A stretch of DNA of 64,000 bases from G963720515 sp963720515. Lineage in GTDB: Bacteria > Actinomycetota > Thermoleophilia > Gaiellales > Gaiellaceae. Under the pieces are notes generated by a model. The model saw only the letters and a program-made list of their open reading frames with translations, ran no database searches and was not told where the DNA came from. Made by a program: the position numbers and the translations under genes. This document shows positions 8,502-15,752 of the stretch, piece by piece; the first letter of the stretch is position 1, and each line of letters opens with the position of its first letter. Location of the stretch: NCBI GenBank assembly GCA_963720515.1, contig OY970397.1, positions 1,488,001-1,552,000 on the forward strand, read 5' to 3'.

Positions 8502-9510
8502 AGGCGAGCCGGGCGGACTGCTCGCCGCCGCCCGAGAGGAAGAAGTCGGCGCCCTTGACGAACGTGACGCCCTCGGCCGCCGCGCGCTGCATGAGCGCGG
8601 CCGCGTCGACGCCGGGCAGGTCGAGCCAGAGGAAGTAGCCGCCCTCGGGGCGGTTCCACTCGGCGGCGCCTGAGAGCTCGCGCTCGAGCGCGTCGAGCAT
8701 CGCGTCGCGCCGGATCCGCAGGCCGTCCCGCACGGTCTCGATGTTCCGCTCGAACTGGCCCCCCGCGACGAACTCGGCGAGCGCGGCCTGGACGAAGATG
8801 GACGGCGACACGTAGTTCTCGAGGACCTGCCGCTCGACCGCGCCGACGAGCTCCTCCGGAAGGATCACGTAGCCGACCCGGATGCCCGGCGCGACGGTCT
8901 TCGAGAACGAGCTCAGGAAGAGCGACTCGCCGCCCGAGAGCTCGAAGATGGTGGGGACGTCCTCGCCCTCGAACCGGAGCAGGCCATAGGGGTCGTCCTC
9001 GAGGACGAGCGTCTCGGTGGCGCGCGCGACCTCGAGCAGCCGCTCGCGGCTCGCCCGGCCGAGCGTGCGCCCGCTCGGGTTCTGGAACGTCGGGATCGTG
9101 TAGACGACCTTGGGGCCGGAGGTGCTCTCGAGCGCGACCGCGAGCGCGTCCACGTCGAGCCCTTCGTCGGTCTGCGGGATCGCGACGGCCTGCGCGCCGA
9201 GCGCCCGGAGGATGCCGACCGACCGGTCGTAGCAGGGCGCCTCGATGAAGATCGTCGCGCCCTCGTCCACGAGGTGCTTCGCGACGAAGTGGAAGCCCTG
9301 GAGCGACCCGGTCGTGAGGACGATCCGCTCGGGCGCGACGTCGTGCCGCCCGGCCACCCAGTCGCGGAGCGGCGGGTAGCCCGAGGGCGGCCCGTAGTTG
9401 AGGGCGCGCGCGCCGTCGTGGGCGGCGGCGGCCTGCGCGGCCACGCCGAACGCCTCGGTCGGAAGCAGGTCGGGCCCGGGAATCCCGCGGGCGAAGGAGA
9501 TCTCGGCCAT
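8428..9510 (-). CDS. PLP-dependent class I/II aminotransferase
   Basis: The product is 360 residues of fold-type I aminotransferase, of the subgroup related to 2-aminoadipate/aromatic aminotransferases (MocR-like catalytic domain without the HTH). It shows TTGSLQGFHFVAKHL near residue 90, Asn in PTFQNPSGRT, Asp in EDDPYG, the Schiff-base lysine in SSFSKTVAPGIRVGY, and a C-terminal Arg in ARLAFSF for substrate carboxylate. The amino donor and acceptor cannot be read from sequence. It begins 14 bases after sucD on the same strand and may share its transcript. Confidence 0.8.
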   Translation of the reverse strand: MAEISFARGIPGPDLLPTEAFGVAAQAAAAHDGARALNYGPPSGYPPLRDWVAGRHDVAPERIVLTTGSLQGFHFVAKHLVDEGATIFIEAPCYDRSVGILRALGAQAVAIPQTDEGLDVDALAVALESTSGPKVVYTIPTFQNPSGRTLGRASRERLLEVARATETLVLEDDPYGLLRFEGEDVPTIFELSGGESLFLSSFSKTVAPGIRVGYVILPEELVGAVERQVLENYVSPSIFVQAALAEFVAGGQFERNIETVRDGLRIRRDAMLDALERELSGAAEWNRPEGGYFLWLDLPGVDAAALMQRAAAEGVTFVKGADFFLSGGGEQSARLAFSFATADEIGEGVARLAASVPVAA

Positions 9511-9524
9511 GGTCCCGAGTCTAG

Positions 9525-10403
9525 TCAGGCGAGGGCCGCGACGGTGTCGGCTGCGAGCTGCGCGACCTCCGTCGGGTTCGTGCCGACGCGGACGCCCTGG
9601 GCCTCGAGCGCTTCCTTCTTCGCCTGGGCCGTGCCGGACGTGCCGGAGATGATCGCGCCCGCGTGGCCCATCGTCTTCCCGGGCGGGGCCTCGAAGCCGG
9701 CGATGTAGGCCACGACCGGCTTCGTCATGTGCTCGCCGATGTAGGCCGCGGCCTTCTCCTCCTCCGCTCCGCCGATCTCGCCGACCATGACGACCACCTC
9801 GGTCTCGGGATCGGCCTCGAAGCGCGAGAGGATGTCGATGAAGGACGTGCCCACCACGGGGTCGCCGCCGATGCCTACGATCGTGGACTGGCCGATCCCG
9901 AGCTGCGTGAGCTCGTGGCCGATCTGGTACGTCAGCGTCCCCGAGCGCGAGACGAGCCCGACTCCGCCCTCCTTGAAGATCTCGGCCGGGATGATCCCCA
10001 CGTTCGCCTTGCCCGGCGAGAGGACACCCGGGCAGTTCGGGCCGACGAGCGTGATCCCGCGCGGGCGCACGTAGTTGTAGACCTGGAGCATGTCGTGGGC
10101 CGGGACGCCCTCGGTGACGCAGATGACCGTCTCGATCCCGGCGTCCACGGCCTCGTACATCGCGTCCGCGACGAAGCGCGCCGGGACGAAGATGAGCGAC
10201 GTGTTCGCCTGGGTCTCGTCGACCGCCTCGCGCACCGAGTTGAAGACCGGAATGCCGTTCACGTCCTCGCCGCCCTTGCCCGGCGTGACGCCCGCGACGA
10301 CGTTCGTCCCGTAGTCGCGGTTCCGCGTCGCGTGGAACGAGCCCTCCTTGCCGGTGACGCCCTGGACGACGAGGCGCGTCTCGTTGGTGACGACGATCGC
10401 CAC
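9525..10403 (-). CDS. sucD: succinyl-CoA synthetase alpha subunit
   Basis: About 292 residues starting at GTG 10403 (VAIVVTNETR). It has the CoA-binding domain with GVTGKEGSFH, the PNCPGVLSPGKANVG segment, and the active-site histidine in TMGHAGAI, which is phosphorylated during catalysis. With SucC it makes succinyl-CoA from succinate, or the reverse with ATP/GTP formation. The GTG overlaps the sucC stop (TAGTG), ensuring coupled synthesis. Confidence 0.94.
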   Translation of the reverse strand: MAIVVTNETRLVVQGVTGKEGSFHATRNRDYGTNVVAGVTPGKGGEDVNGIPVFNSVREAVDETQANTSLIFVPARFVADAMYEAVDAGIETVICVTEGVPAHDMLQVYNYVRPRGITLVGPNCPGVLSPGKANVGIIPAEIFKEGGVGLVSRSGTLTYQIGHELTQLGIGQSTIVGIGGDPVVGTSFIDILSRFEADPETEVVVMVGEIGGAEEEKAAAYIGEHMTKPVVAYIAGFEAPPGKTMGHAGAIISGTSGTAQAKKEALEAQGVRVGTNPTEVAQLAADTVAALA

Positions 10404-11554
10404 TACGCCGCCGCCTTCGCGAGCTCGACCGCGCGCTGCGCCGCGGAGAGCATGGTCTCCTCGACATGGACGTTCTCGGACGCGGCGTCGGCGAGGAGCT
10501 TCCGCCCCTCGACCGCGTTCGTGCCGTCCAGGCGCACGACGATCGGGTGCGGGATGTCGATCTGCTCGAGCGCCTCGAGGATCCCCTGCGCGACCAGGTC
10601 GGTGCGCGTGATGCCGCCGAAGACGTTGAAGAGGATCGAGCGGACCTGCGGGTCGGCGGCGATCACCTCGAGCGCGTCCACGACGCCCTGCGCGCCACCT
10701 CCGCCGCCGAGGTCGCAGAAGTTCGCGGCGCGTCCGCCGGCCTGCGCGATCACGTCGAGCGTGGACATGACGAGCCCGGCGCCGTTGCCGAGGATGCCGA
10801 CCTCGCCGTCGAGCTTCACGTACGTGACGCCCTTCTCGCGCGCGAGGCGCTCCTCGGGCGGGTACGCGTCGAGGTCGCGCATCTCCGCGATGTCGGGGTG
10901 CCGGTAGAGCGCGTTGTCGTCCACCGTGAACTTCGAGTCGAGGGCGCGCACCTCGCCGTCCGGCGTGACGATCAGCGGGTTGATCTCGCAGAGCATCGCG
11001 TCGCACTCGACGAAGGCCTTGTAGAGCTTCTCGATGAGTGCGAGCGTCTGCTTCTGCTCGGACGGATCGGAGATCCCCGCGCGGAAGACGAGCCAGCGGC
11101 CCTGGTACGGGTGGTAGCCCGCGACCGGGTCGATGTGCAGCCGCGCGAGCGCGTCCGGCGTCTTCTCGGCCACCTCCTCGATGTCGATCCCACCCTCCGT
11201 GGTCAGCATGAGGAGCGGCTTCTTCTCGCCCCGGTCGAACGTGATCGAGAGGTAGTACTCGTTCGCGATGTCCGAGGCCTTCTCGACCCAGAGGCGGCGC
11301 ACGATGTGGCCGCGGATGTCGAGCCCGAGGATCTCGCTGGCGCGCTCCTCCGCCTCGTCCGGGGTCGCGGCGAGCTTGATCCCTCCCGCCTTGCCGCGCC
11401 CACCGACGAGCACCTGCGCCTTGACGACGACGGGGCCGCCGAGCTCCTCCGCCGCGGCACGCGCCTCCTCAGGCGTCAGCGCGACGCGCCCCTCGGAGAC
11501 GGGGATGCCGAAGCGCGTGAAGAGCTCCTTGCCCTGGTGCTCGTAGAGGTCCAT
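10403..11554 (-). CDS. sucC: succinyl-CoA synthetase beta subunit
   Basis: The 383-residue protein begins MDLYEHQGKELFTRFGIPV, typical of the ATP-grasp beta subunit. It contains the VVKAQVLVGGRGKAGGIK nucleotide-binding segment, ALDSKFTVDDNAL, and the glycine-rich GNGAGLVMSTLD and FNVFGGITR motifs of the C-terminal ligase domain. It partners with SucD to complete the TCA step after 2-oxoglutarate oxidation. The genes are in the usual sucC-sucD order, transcribed leftwards and divergent from the ABC exporter operon 56 bases away. Confidence 0.94.
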   Translation of the reverse strand: MDLYEHQGKELFTRFGIPVSEGRVALTPEEARAAAEELGGPVVVKAQVLVGGRGKAGGIKLAATPDEAEERASEILGLDIRGHIVRRLWVEKASDIANEYYLSITFDRGEKKPLLMLTTEGGIDIEEVAEKTPDALARLHIDPVAGYHPYQGRWLVFRAGISDPSEQKQTLALIEKLYKAFVECDAMLCEINPLIVTPDGEVRALDSKFTVDDNALYRHPDIAEMRDLDAYPPEERLAREKGVTYVKLDGEVGILGNGAGLVMSTLDVIAQAGGRAANFCDLGGGGGAQGVVDALEVIAADPQVRSILFNVFGGITRTDLVAQGILEALEQIDIPHPIVVRLDGTNAVEGRKLLADAASENVHVEETMLSAAQRAVELAKAAA

Positions 11555-11610
11555 CCGGCGGGCGAGTCTACCCCGCCGCCGACGAACAGCGCCTCGCTAG
11601 AGTCGAGCGC

Positions 11611-12570
11611 ATGGACGCGATCGCTGTCGAGGGTCTCGAGAAGACGTACGCGAAGGACATCAAGGCGCTCGACGGCGTGTCGTTCCAGGTACGCGAGGGC
11701 GAGGTCTTCGGGCTCCTCGGACCGAACGGGGCCGGGAAGTCCACGACCGTCCGAGTGCTCGCGACGCTCACGCAGCCGGACGCCGGGCGCGCCGAGGTGG
11801 CGGGCCACGACGTCGCGCGCGAGCCGAACGCGGTGCGCCGCTCGATCGGCTACGTGGCGCAGGCGACCGGCGTCGACCTCCAGGCGACCGGCCGCGAGAA
11901 CCTGACGCTCCAGGGCCACGTACAGGGGCTGCGCCGAGGCGACCTCGACCGGCGCGTGGACGAGCTGCTCGAGCTGCTCGGCCTGACCGACGCCGCCGAC
12001 CGGGTCGTGAGCGGCTACTCGGGCGGCATGAAGCGGCGGCTCGACATCGGGCTCGGCCTCGTGCACCGGCCGCGCGTCCTCTTCCTGGACGAGCCGACCA
12101 CCGGCCTCGACCCCGAGGCGCGCGCCGCGATGTGGACCGAGCTCGAGCGGCTCGCGGAGACCGAGTCGCTGACCGTGCTCCTCACGACGCACTACCTCGA
12201 GGAGGCCGACCATCTCGCCAACCGACTGGCAATCGTCTCGCGCGGGCGGATCGTCGCGGAGGGCACGCCGGAGGGGCTCAAGCACGACCTGCGCGGCGAC
12301 TCGGTGACCGCCGAGCTCTCAAACGGCCGCGGGCCCGGCGCCGCCGAGGTCGTGCGCAGGCTCGAGGCGGTGATCGACGTCTCGTGCGAGGGCTCGAGCC
12401 TCCGCGCGCGCGTGGACAACGGCGGACGCGCGGTGCCCGGGATCATCTCGGCCCTCGAGGGCGCCGGCATCGACGTCGAGTCCGTGACGGTCGCGCGGCC
12501 GTCGCTCGACGACGTCTACCTCCACTACACGGGCCGCGACTTCCGCCGCGAGGACGAGGAGCAGGCGTGA
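11611..12570 (+). CDS. ABC transporter ATP-binding protein, DrrA type
   Basis: The 319-residue ATPase has Walker A GPNGAGKST near residue 40, the Q-loop region, signature YSGGMKRRLDIG, Walker B VLFLDEPTTGLDP and switch His in LLTTHYLEEAD. After the ABC domain it has the C-terminal extension typical of daunorubicin-resistance exporters, ending in PSLDDVYLHYTGRDFR. It overlaps the permease gene by 4 bases (GTGA). The two form an ABC-2 exporter followed by an acidic peptide gene and a JmjC oxygenase gene on the same strand. Confidence 0.92.
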   Translation: MDAIAVEGLEKTYAKDIKALDGVSFQVREGEVFGLLGPNGAGKSTTVRVLATLTQPDAGRAEVAGHDVAREPNAVRRSIGYVAQATGVDLQATGRENLTLQGHVQGLRRGDLDRRVDELLELLGLTDAADRVVSGYSGGMKRRLDIGLGLVHRPRVLFLDEPTTGLDPEARAAMWTELERLAETESLTVLLTTHYLEEADHLANRLAIVSRGRIVAEGTPEGLKHDLRGDSVTAELSNGRGPGAAEVVRRLEAVIDVSCEGSSLRARVDNGGRAVPGIISALEGAGIDVESVTVARPSLDDVYLHYTGRDFRREDEEQA

Positions 12571-13343
12571 CGACGGCGCTCGCGCACACCTGGTACATGC
12601 TCGGCCGTCAGACGCGGAACCTCATCCGCCAGCCGATCTGGATCTTCATCCTCCTCGTCCAGCCGTTCTTCTGGCTGCTCCTCTACAGCCAGCTCTTCCG
12701 GCGGATCACCGACCTGCCCGGCTTCGGCACGACCTCGTACATCACGTTCCTCGTGCCCGGCATCGTGATCATGACCGCGTTCTTCTCCGCCACCTGGAGC
12801 GGCATGGCGATGATCGAGGACGTGAAGCTCGGCGTCGTCGAGCGGTTCCTCGCGACCCCGGCCCGGCGGAGCTCGCTCGTCATGTCGCAGGTCGTCCGCT
12901 CGGGGCTCCAGTCGGTGCTCCAGGCGTTCATCATCCTCGGCATCGGCTTCCTCATGGGCGCCCGCGTGCACGCGGGCGCCCCGGGCTGGATCGTGATCTT
13001 CCTCGCCGCGTTCCTCGTCGCCGCCTGCTTCGCCGGCATTTCGCACGGCGTCGCGCTGCTCACGCGCCAGGAGGCGACGATGATCGCGATCTCGAACTTC
13101 ATCGGCCTGCCGCTCCTCTTCATCTCGACGGCGCTCATCGCCGAGACGCTCATGCCGGGCTGGATGCAGTGGGCGGCGCGCTTCAACCCGGTGCAGTGGG
13201 GGATCTCCTCGGCGAGATCGGTCATGCTCCCCGGTACCGACTGGTCTGCGACGTGGACACACCTTGGATACCTGCTTGCCGCTACGGTCGCGACGACAGC
13301 GTTCGCGACCTGGGCGTTCAGGGCATACCGTCGCACGCTGTAG
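12567..13343 (+). CDS. ABC-2 type permease, DrrB type
   Basis: The 258-residue protein starts at GTG 12567 and has about six hydrophobic segments, including PIWIFILLVQPFFWLLLY, YITFLVPGIVIMTAFFSA and a C-terminal GYLLAATVATTAFATWAF. ABC-2 membrane motifs (VERFLATPARRSSLV) are present. It forms the membrane channel for the preceding ATPase. The exported substrate is unknown. Only 28 bases separate it from the acidic peptide gene, so transcription probably continues into that gene. Confidence 0.9.
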   Translation: MTTALAHTWYMLGRQTRNLIRQPIWIFILLVQPFFWLLLYSQLFRRITDLPGFGTTSYITFLVPGIVIMTAFFSATWSGMAMIEDVKLGVVERFLATPARRSSLVMSQVVRSGLQSVLQAFIILGIGFLMGARVHAGAPGWIVIFLAAFLVAACFAGISHGVALLTRQEATMIAISNFIGLPLLFISTALIAETLMPGWMQWAARFNPVQWGISSARSVMLPGTDWSATWTHLGYLLAATVATTAFATWAFRAYRRTL

Positions 13344-13371
13344 GGATCTCAACCGCACCGGAAGGAGAGCC

Positions 13372-13557
13372 ATGTCCACGCTTCGCGACGAAGACATCGA
13401 GACCAACGGCGGGCTGACACCCAGCTCGGAGATGGAGACCGACGTGGACGCGGACGACGCGGACTCGGACTCGACGGACGACTCGGACAGCGCCGACACG
13501 ACGGACGATGCCGACGCGGACGACCCGGACTCCGGGCCTCAGGACTCGGGCGAGTAG
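13372..13557 (+). CDS. 61-residue Asp-rich peptide, possible substrate of the adjoining oxygenase
   Basis: A strong GGAAGGAG ribosome-binding site precedes the ATG. The product has a short N-terminal segment (MSTLRDEDIETNGGLTPSSE) followed by a low-complexity tail made almost only of Asp, Ser, Thr and Ala with D-D/S-D repeats, ending DSGE. There is no signal peptide or membrane segment. The leader-like N-terminus with a repetitive acidic core, a 50-base overlap with a JmjC oxygenase gene, and an ABC exporter upstream resemble a ribosomal-peptide precursor locus. That role is inference. The alternative is an acidic regulatory or chaperone-like partner of the oxygenase. Confidence 0.7.
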   Translation: MSTLRDEDIETNGGLTPSSEMETDVDADDADSDSTDDSDSADTTDDADADDPDSGPQDSGE

Positions 13558-14731
13558 CGCGGCGCTCGCGCGCTGCGTCGCTCCGGTCGATCCCGACCGG
13601 TTTCTCGACGACTGCTGGGAGCGCCGCCCGCTCGTCTGCGAGCGCGGCGGCGCTGCCCGGTTCGACGACCTCCTCTCGGAGCGCGACATCGAGGAGCTCG
13701 TCGCCTCGGGCGGCCTGCGCCACCCCGCGTTCCGCCTCGTCAAGGCGGGCGAGCACATCCGGCTCCGCGACTACTCCACCGACATCCCCTGGCGGCCGAG
13801 CGCCTTCACCGGCGTGGCCGACGCCTCGCAGGTGGCCGAGGCCTTCGCGGACGGTGCGACGATCGTCGTCCAGGGCCTCCATCACTGGTGGCGGCCGCTC
13901 GCGGTCTTCTGCCGGGAGCTCGAGGCCGAGCTCGGCCAGCCTACCCAGGCGAACGCGTACTGGACGCCGCGCGACTCCCAGGGGCTGCCCGTGCACCACG
14001 ACACGCACGATGTCTTCGTCCTCCAGGTCGCCGGCGAGAAGCGCTGGCTCGTCTACGAGCCGAAGCTCGAGCTGCCGCTGCGCGACCAGCGCTACTCGGA
14101 TTCGATGGGCGAGCCGGGCGAGCCCGTGCACGACATCGTCCTGCGCGCCGGCGACTCGCTCTACATGCCGCGCGGCTGGCTTCACCAGGCGATGACGTCG
14201 TCGGTGGACTCGCTCCACCTGACCGTGGGCGTGAACGTCTACACGTGGATCGACGCGGCCCGCGCGGCCCTGCGGCGCGCGGAGTCGGACGTCGAGTGGC
14301 GGCGGTCGGTGCCGGCCGACGGCGAGGGCGGCGGAGAGCTGGTCGAGCTCCTCGCCGAGCACATGGAGCCCGAGGACGTCGTGCGGCGCATGCGGCGGCG
14401 GTTCGTCGGCTCGCGGCGCCCGGTCGGCGACGAGGCGATCTCGCAGCTGCGCGCGCTGGAAGGGCTGACCGCGGACTCGGAGGTCGAGCGGCGCCCGACC
14501 GTGATCGCGGAGCTCCACGTCCGCCGCGACGGCTTCGTCCTCGCGTTCGAGGGCAAGGCGCTGCGCCTGCCGGCGGCGACGGGCGAGGCGCTCGAGGAGC
14601 TGGTGACCGCCGAGAGCCCCGTCCGCCCGCGCGACCTGCCGGGCGACCTCGACGAGGAGAGCCGCCTCGTCCTCGTCAGGCGGCTCGTCCGCGAGGGCTT
14701 CCTCCGCGTGGTCGCCGAGCCCGGTGCGTAA
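13508..14731 (+). CDS. JmjC/cupin-type 2-oxoglutarate oxygenase (ROX/YcfD-like family)
   Basis: The 407-residue protein belongs to the JmjC cupin-4 family that includes ribosomal oxygenases YcfD, MINA53 and NO66. The iron triad is visible: His-x-Asp in LPVHHDTHDVF near residue 162 and the distal His in PRGWLHQA near residue 225. The GEKRWLVY strand follows the first pair, as in that family. A dimerisation/winged-helix-like C-terminal region ends near residue 400. Known members hydroxylate amino-acid side chains of proteins. The only in-frame start is ATG 13508, inside the acidic peptide gene, so translation is coupled to it. The peptide may be the substrate, but this is unproven. Confidence 0.85.
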   Translation: MPTRTTRTPGLRTRASSAALARCVAPVDPDRFLDDCWERRPLVCERGGAARFDDLLSERDIEELVASGGLRHPAFRLVKAGEHIRLRDYSTDIPWRPSAFTGVADASQVAEAFADGATIVVQGLHHWWRPLAVFCRELEAELGQPTQANAYWTPRDSQGLPVHHDTHDVFVLQVAGEKRWLVYEPKLELPLRDQRYSDSMGEPGEPVHDIVLRAGDSLYMPRGWLHQAMTSSVDSLHLTVGVNVYTWIDAARAALRRAESDVEWRRSVPADGEGGGELVELLAEHMEPEDVVRRMRRRFVGSRRPVGDEAISQLRALEGLTADSEVERRPTVIAELHVRRDGFVLAFEGKALRLPAATGEALEELVTAESPVRPRDLPGDLDEESRLVLVRRLVREGFLRVVAEPGA

Positions 14732-14770
14732 GCCGGCACAGACCCGGCACACATCCGGCACTTTCGGTCA

Positions 14771-14799
14771 CAGACACGCGCGCTTCTCGCCCATATGCT
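14771..14799 (+). promoter_or_regulatory. recurrent promoter-like element, copy 1
   Basis: CAGACA (14771-14776) and TATGCT (14794-14799) are 17 bases apart, as in a sigma-70-type promoter, and the spacer begins CGCGCG. The same layout occurs at 22915-22943 and, inverted, at 49543-49571. Upstream sequence (CTTTCGGTCA) is also shared. Here it lies between two convergent genes and points into the 3' end of the sucrase/ferredoxin-like gene, with no sense gene to drive. Either it makes a small or antisense RNA, or it is a repeat that only looks like a promoter. Confidence 0.4.
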
Positions 14800-14861
14800 G
14801 AGGCCCATCCAACACACGCGCGGCCGACAGGAAACGCGACCGGCCGACCTCAGCAGCGCGG

Positions 14862-15752
14862 CTATGCGACCCGCAGGCGCGTGACTACGAAGCAACGCGG
14901 GCGACGTTCCTCGTCCGCGTTGCAGGTGAGGAGCGCGGGCTCGCCGATCTGCTCCTCGACCTCGGCCTCGTGCGTCTCTCCGGTCGCCGCTACACGGAAG
15001 CGGACGCGCCAGCGCCCCGGCTCGGACGGTTCCCAGCCCTCGAAGGCGAGGTCGTCGATCCCCGCGAGGCCGGTCTCCGCACGGATGCCCTGCTCGGCCG
15101 CCTGGACGGGGAACGGGAAGCACGAGCGGCCGCGGTACCGGTCGAGGTCGATGCGGTCCGCCGCAAGCTCGGCCACGACGCCCTCCGCCTCGCCGGGCCC
15201 GACGCGCCCGAAGAAGAGCCCGTCCGGGAGCGCGACGAGGTTGCCTGCGAAACGGTCGCCGCCCACGTGCGTGGACTGCCACACGCGTTCGGCCGCCGCG
15301 CCCGCCCGCAGCTCGTCGTACACCGGCCGCCCGTAGAGCGCACAGCAGCGGTCGCGCTTCCCGTGCGCGCAGACGACGAGCAGCGGCGGGCCGGGCGCGG
15401 CCGCCTCGAGTAGCGCGCGAACGTCGAGCCCGAGCAGGTCGTCGTGGGTCCCGACCCGGATGCCGACGACCCGCCGGTCGCGTTCGCGCGACCGGGCGAC
15501 GAAGACCGAGACGCCGTCGCGCTCGTGCGGCCGGCGCACGAACAGAAAGCGCGAGCGCGACAACGCCGAGAGCTGTGCGCGGAGATGCTCCTTCACGGCG
15601 TCCGGGATCCGGCTCCCGCCGAGCGGGTCGCGCGCCCAGAGGCCGTGGTACTCGACGACGAGCCAATGGTCGACGCGGCTCGCCGTCGCGCCGAGCGGCT
15701 CCCCCCGCGCGCGAGACAGGTCGGCGCAGAACGGCCGCCGCGAGCGCGCCAT
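14862..15752 (-). CDS. sucrase/ferredoxin-like (thioredoxin-fold) protein
   Basis: The 296-residue product begins MARSRRPFCADLSRARGEPL and includes the ferredoxin-like segment VVCAHGKRDRCCALYGRPV near residue 140 and THVGGDRFAGNLVALPDG near residue 170. Both are characteristic of the sucrase/ferredoxin-like (Suc_Fer) family. The three cysteines at CAHGKRDRCC resemble the [2Fe-2S] thioredoxin-like ferredoxins. Function in this family is poorly known. The start ATG overlaps the biotin carboxylase stop (TAATG), so the two genes are co-translated. Confidence 0.75.
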   Translation of the reverse strand: MARSRRPFCADLSRARGEPLGATASRVDHWLVVEYHGLWARDPLGGSRIPDAVKEHLRAQLSALSRSRFLFVRRPHERDGVSVFVARSRERDRRVVGIRVGTHDDLLGLDVRALLEAAAPGPPLLVVCAHGKRDRCCALYGRPVYDELRAGAAAERVWQSTHVGGDRFAGNLVALPDGLFFGRVGPGEAEGVVAELAADRIDLDRYRGRSCFPFPVQAAEQGIRAETGLAGIDDLAFEGWEPSEPGRWRVRFRVAATGETHEAEVEEQIGEPALLTCNADEERRPRCFVVTRLRVA

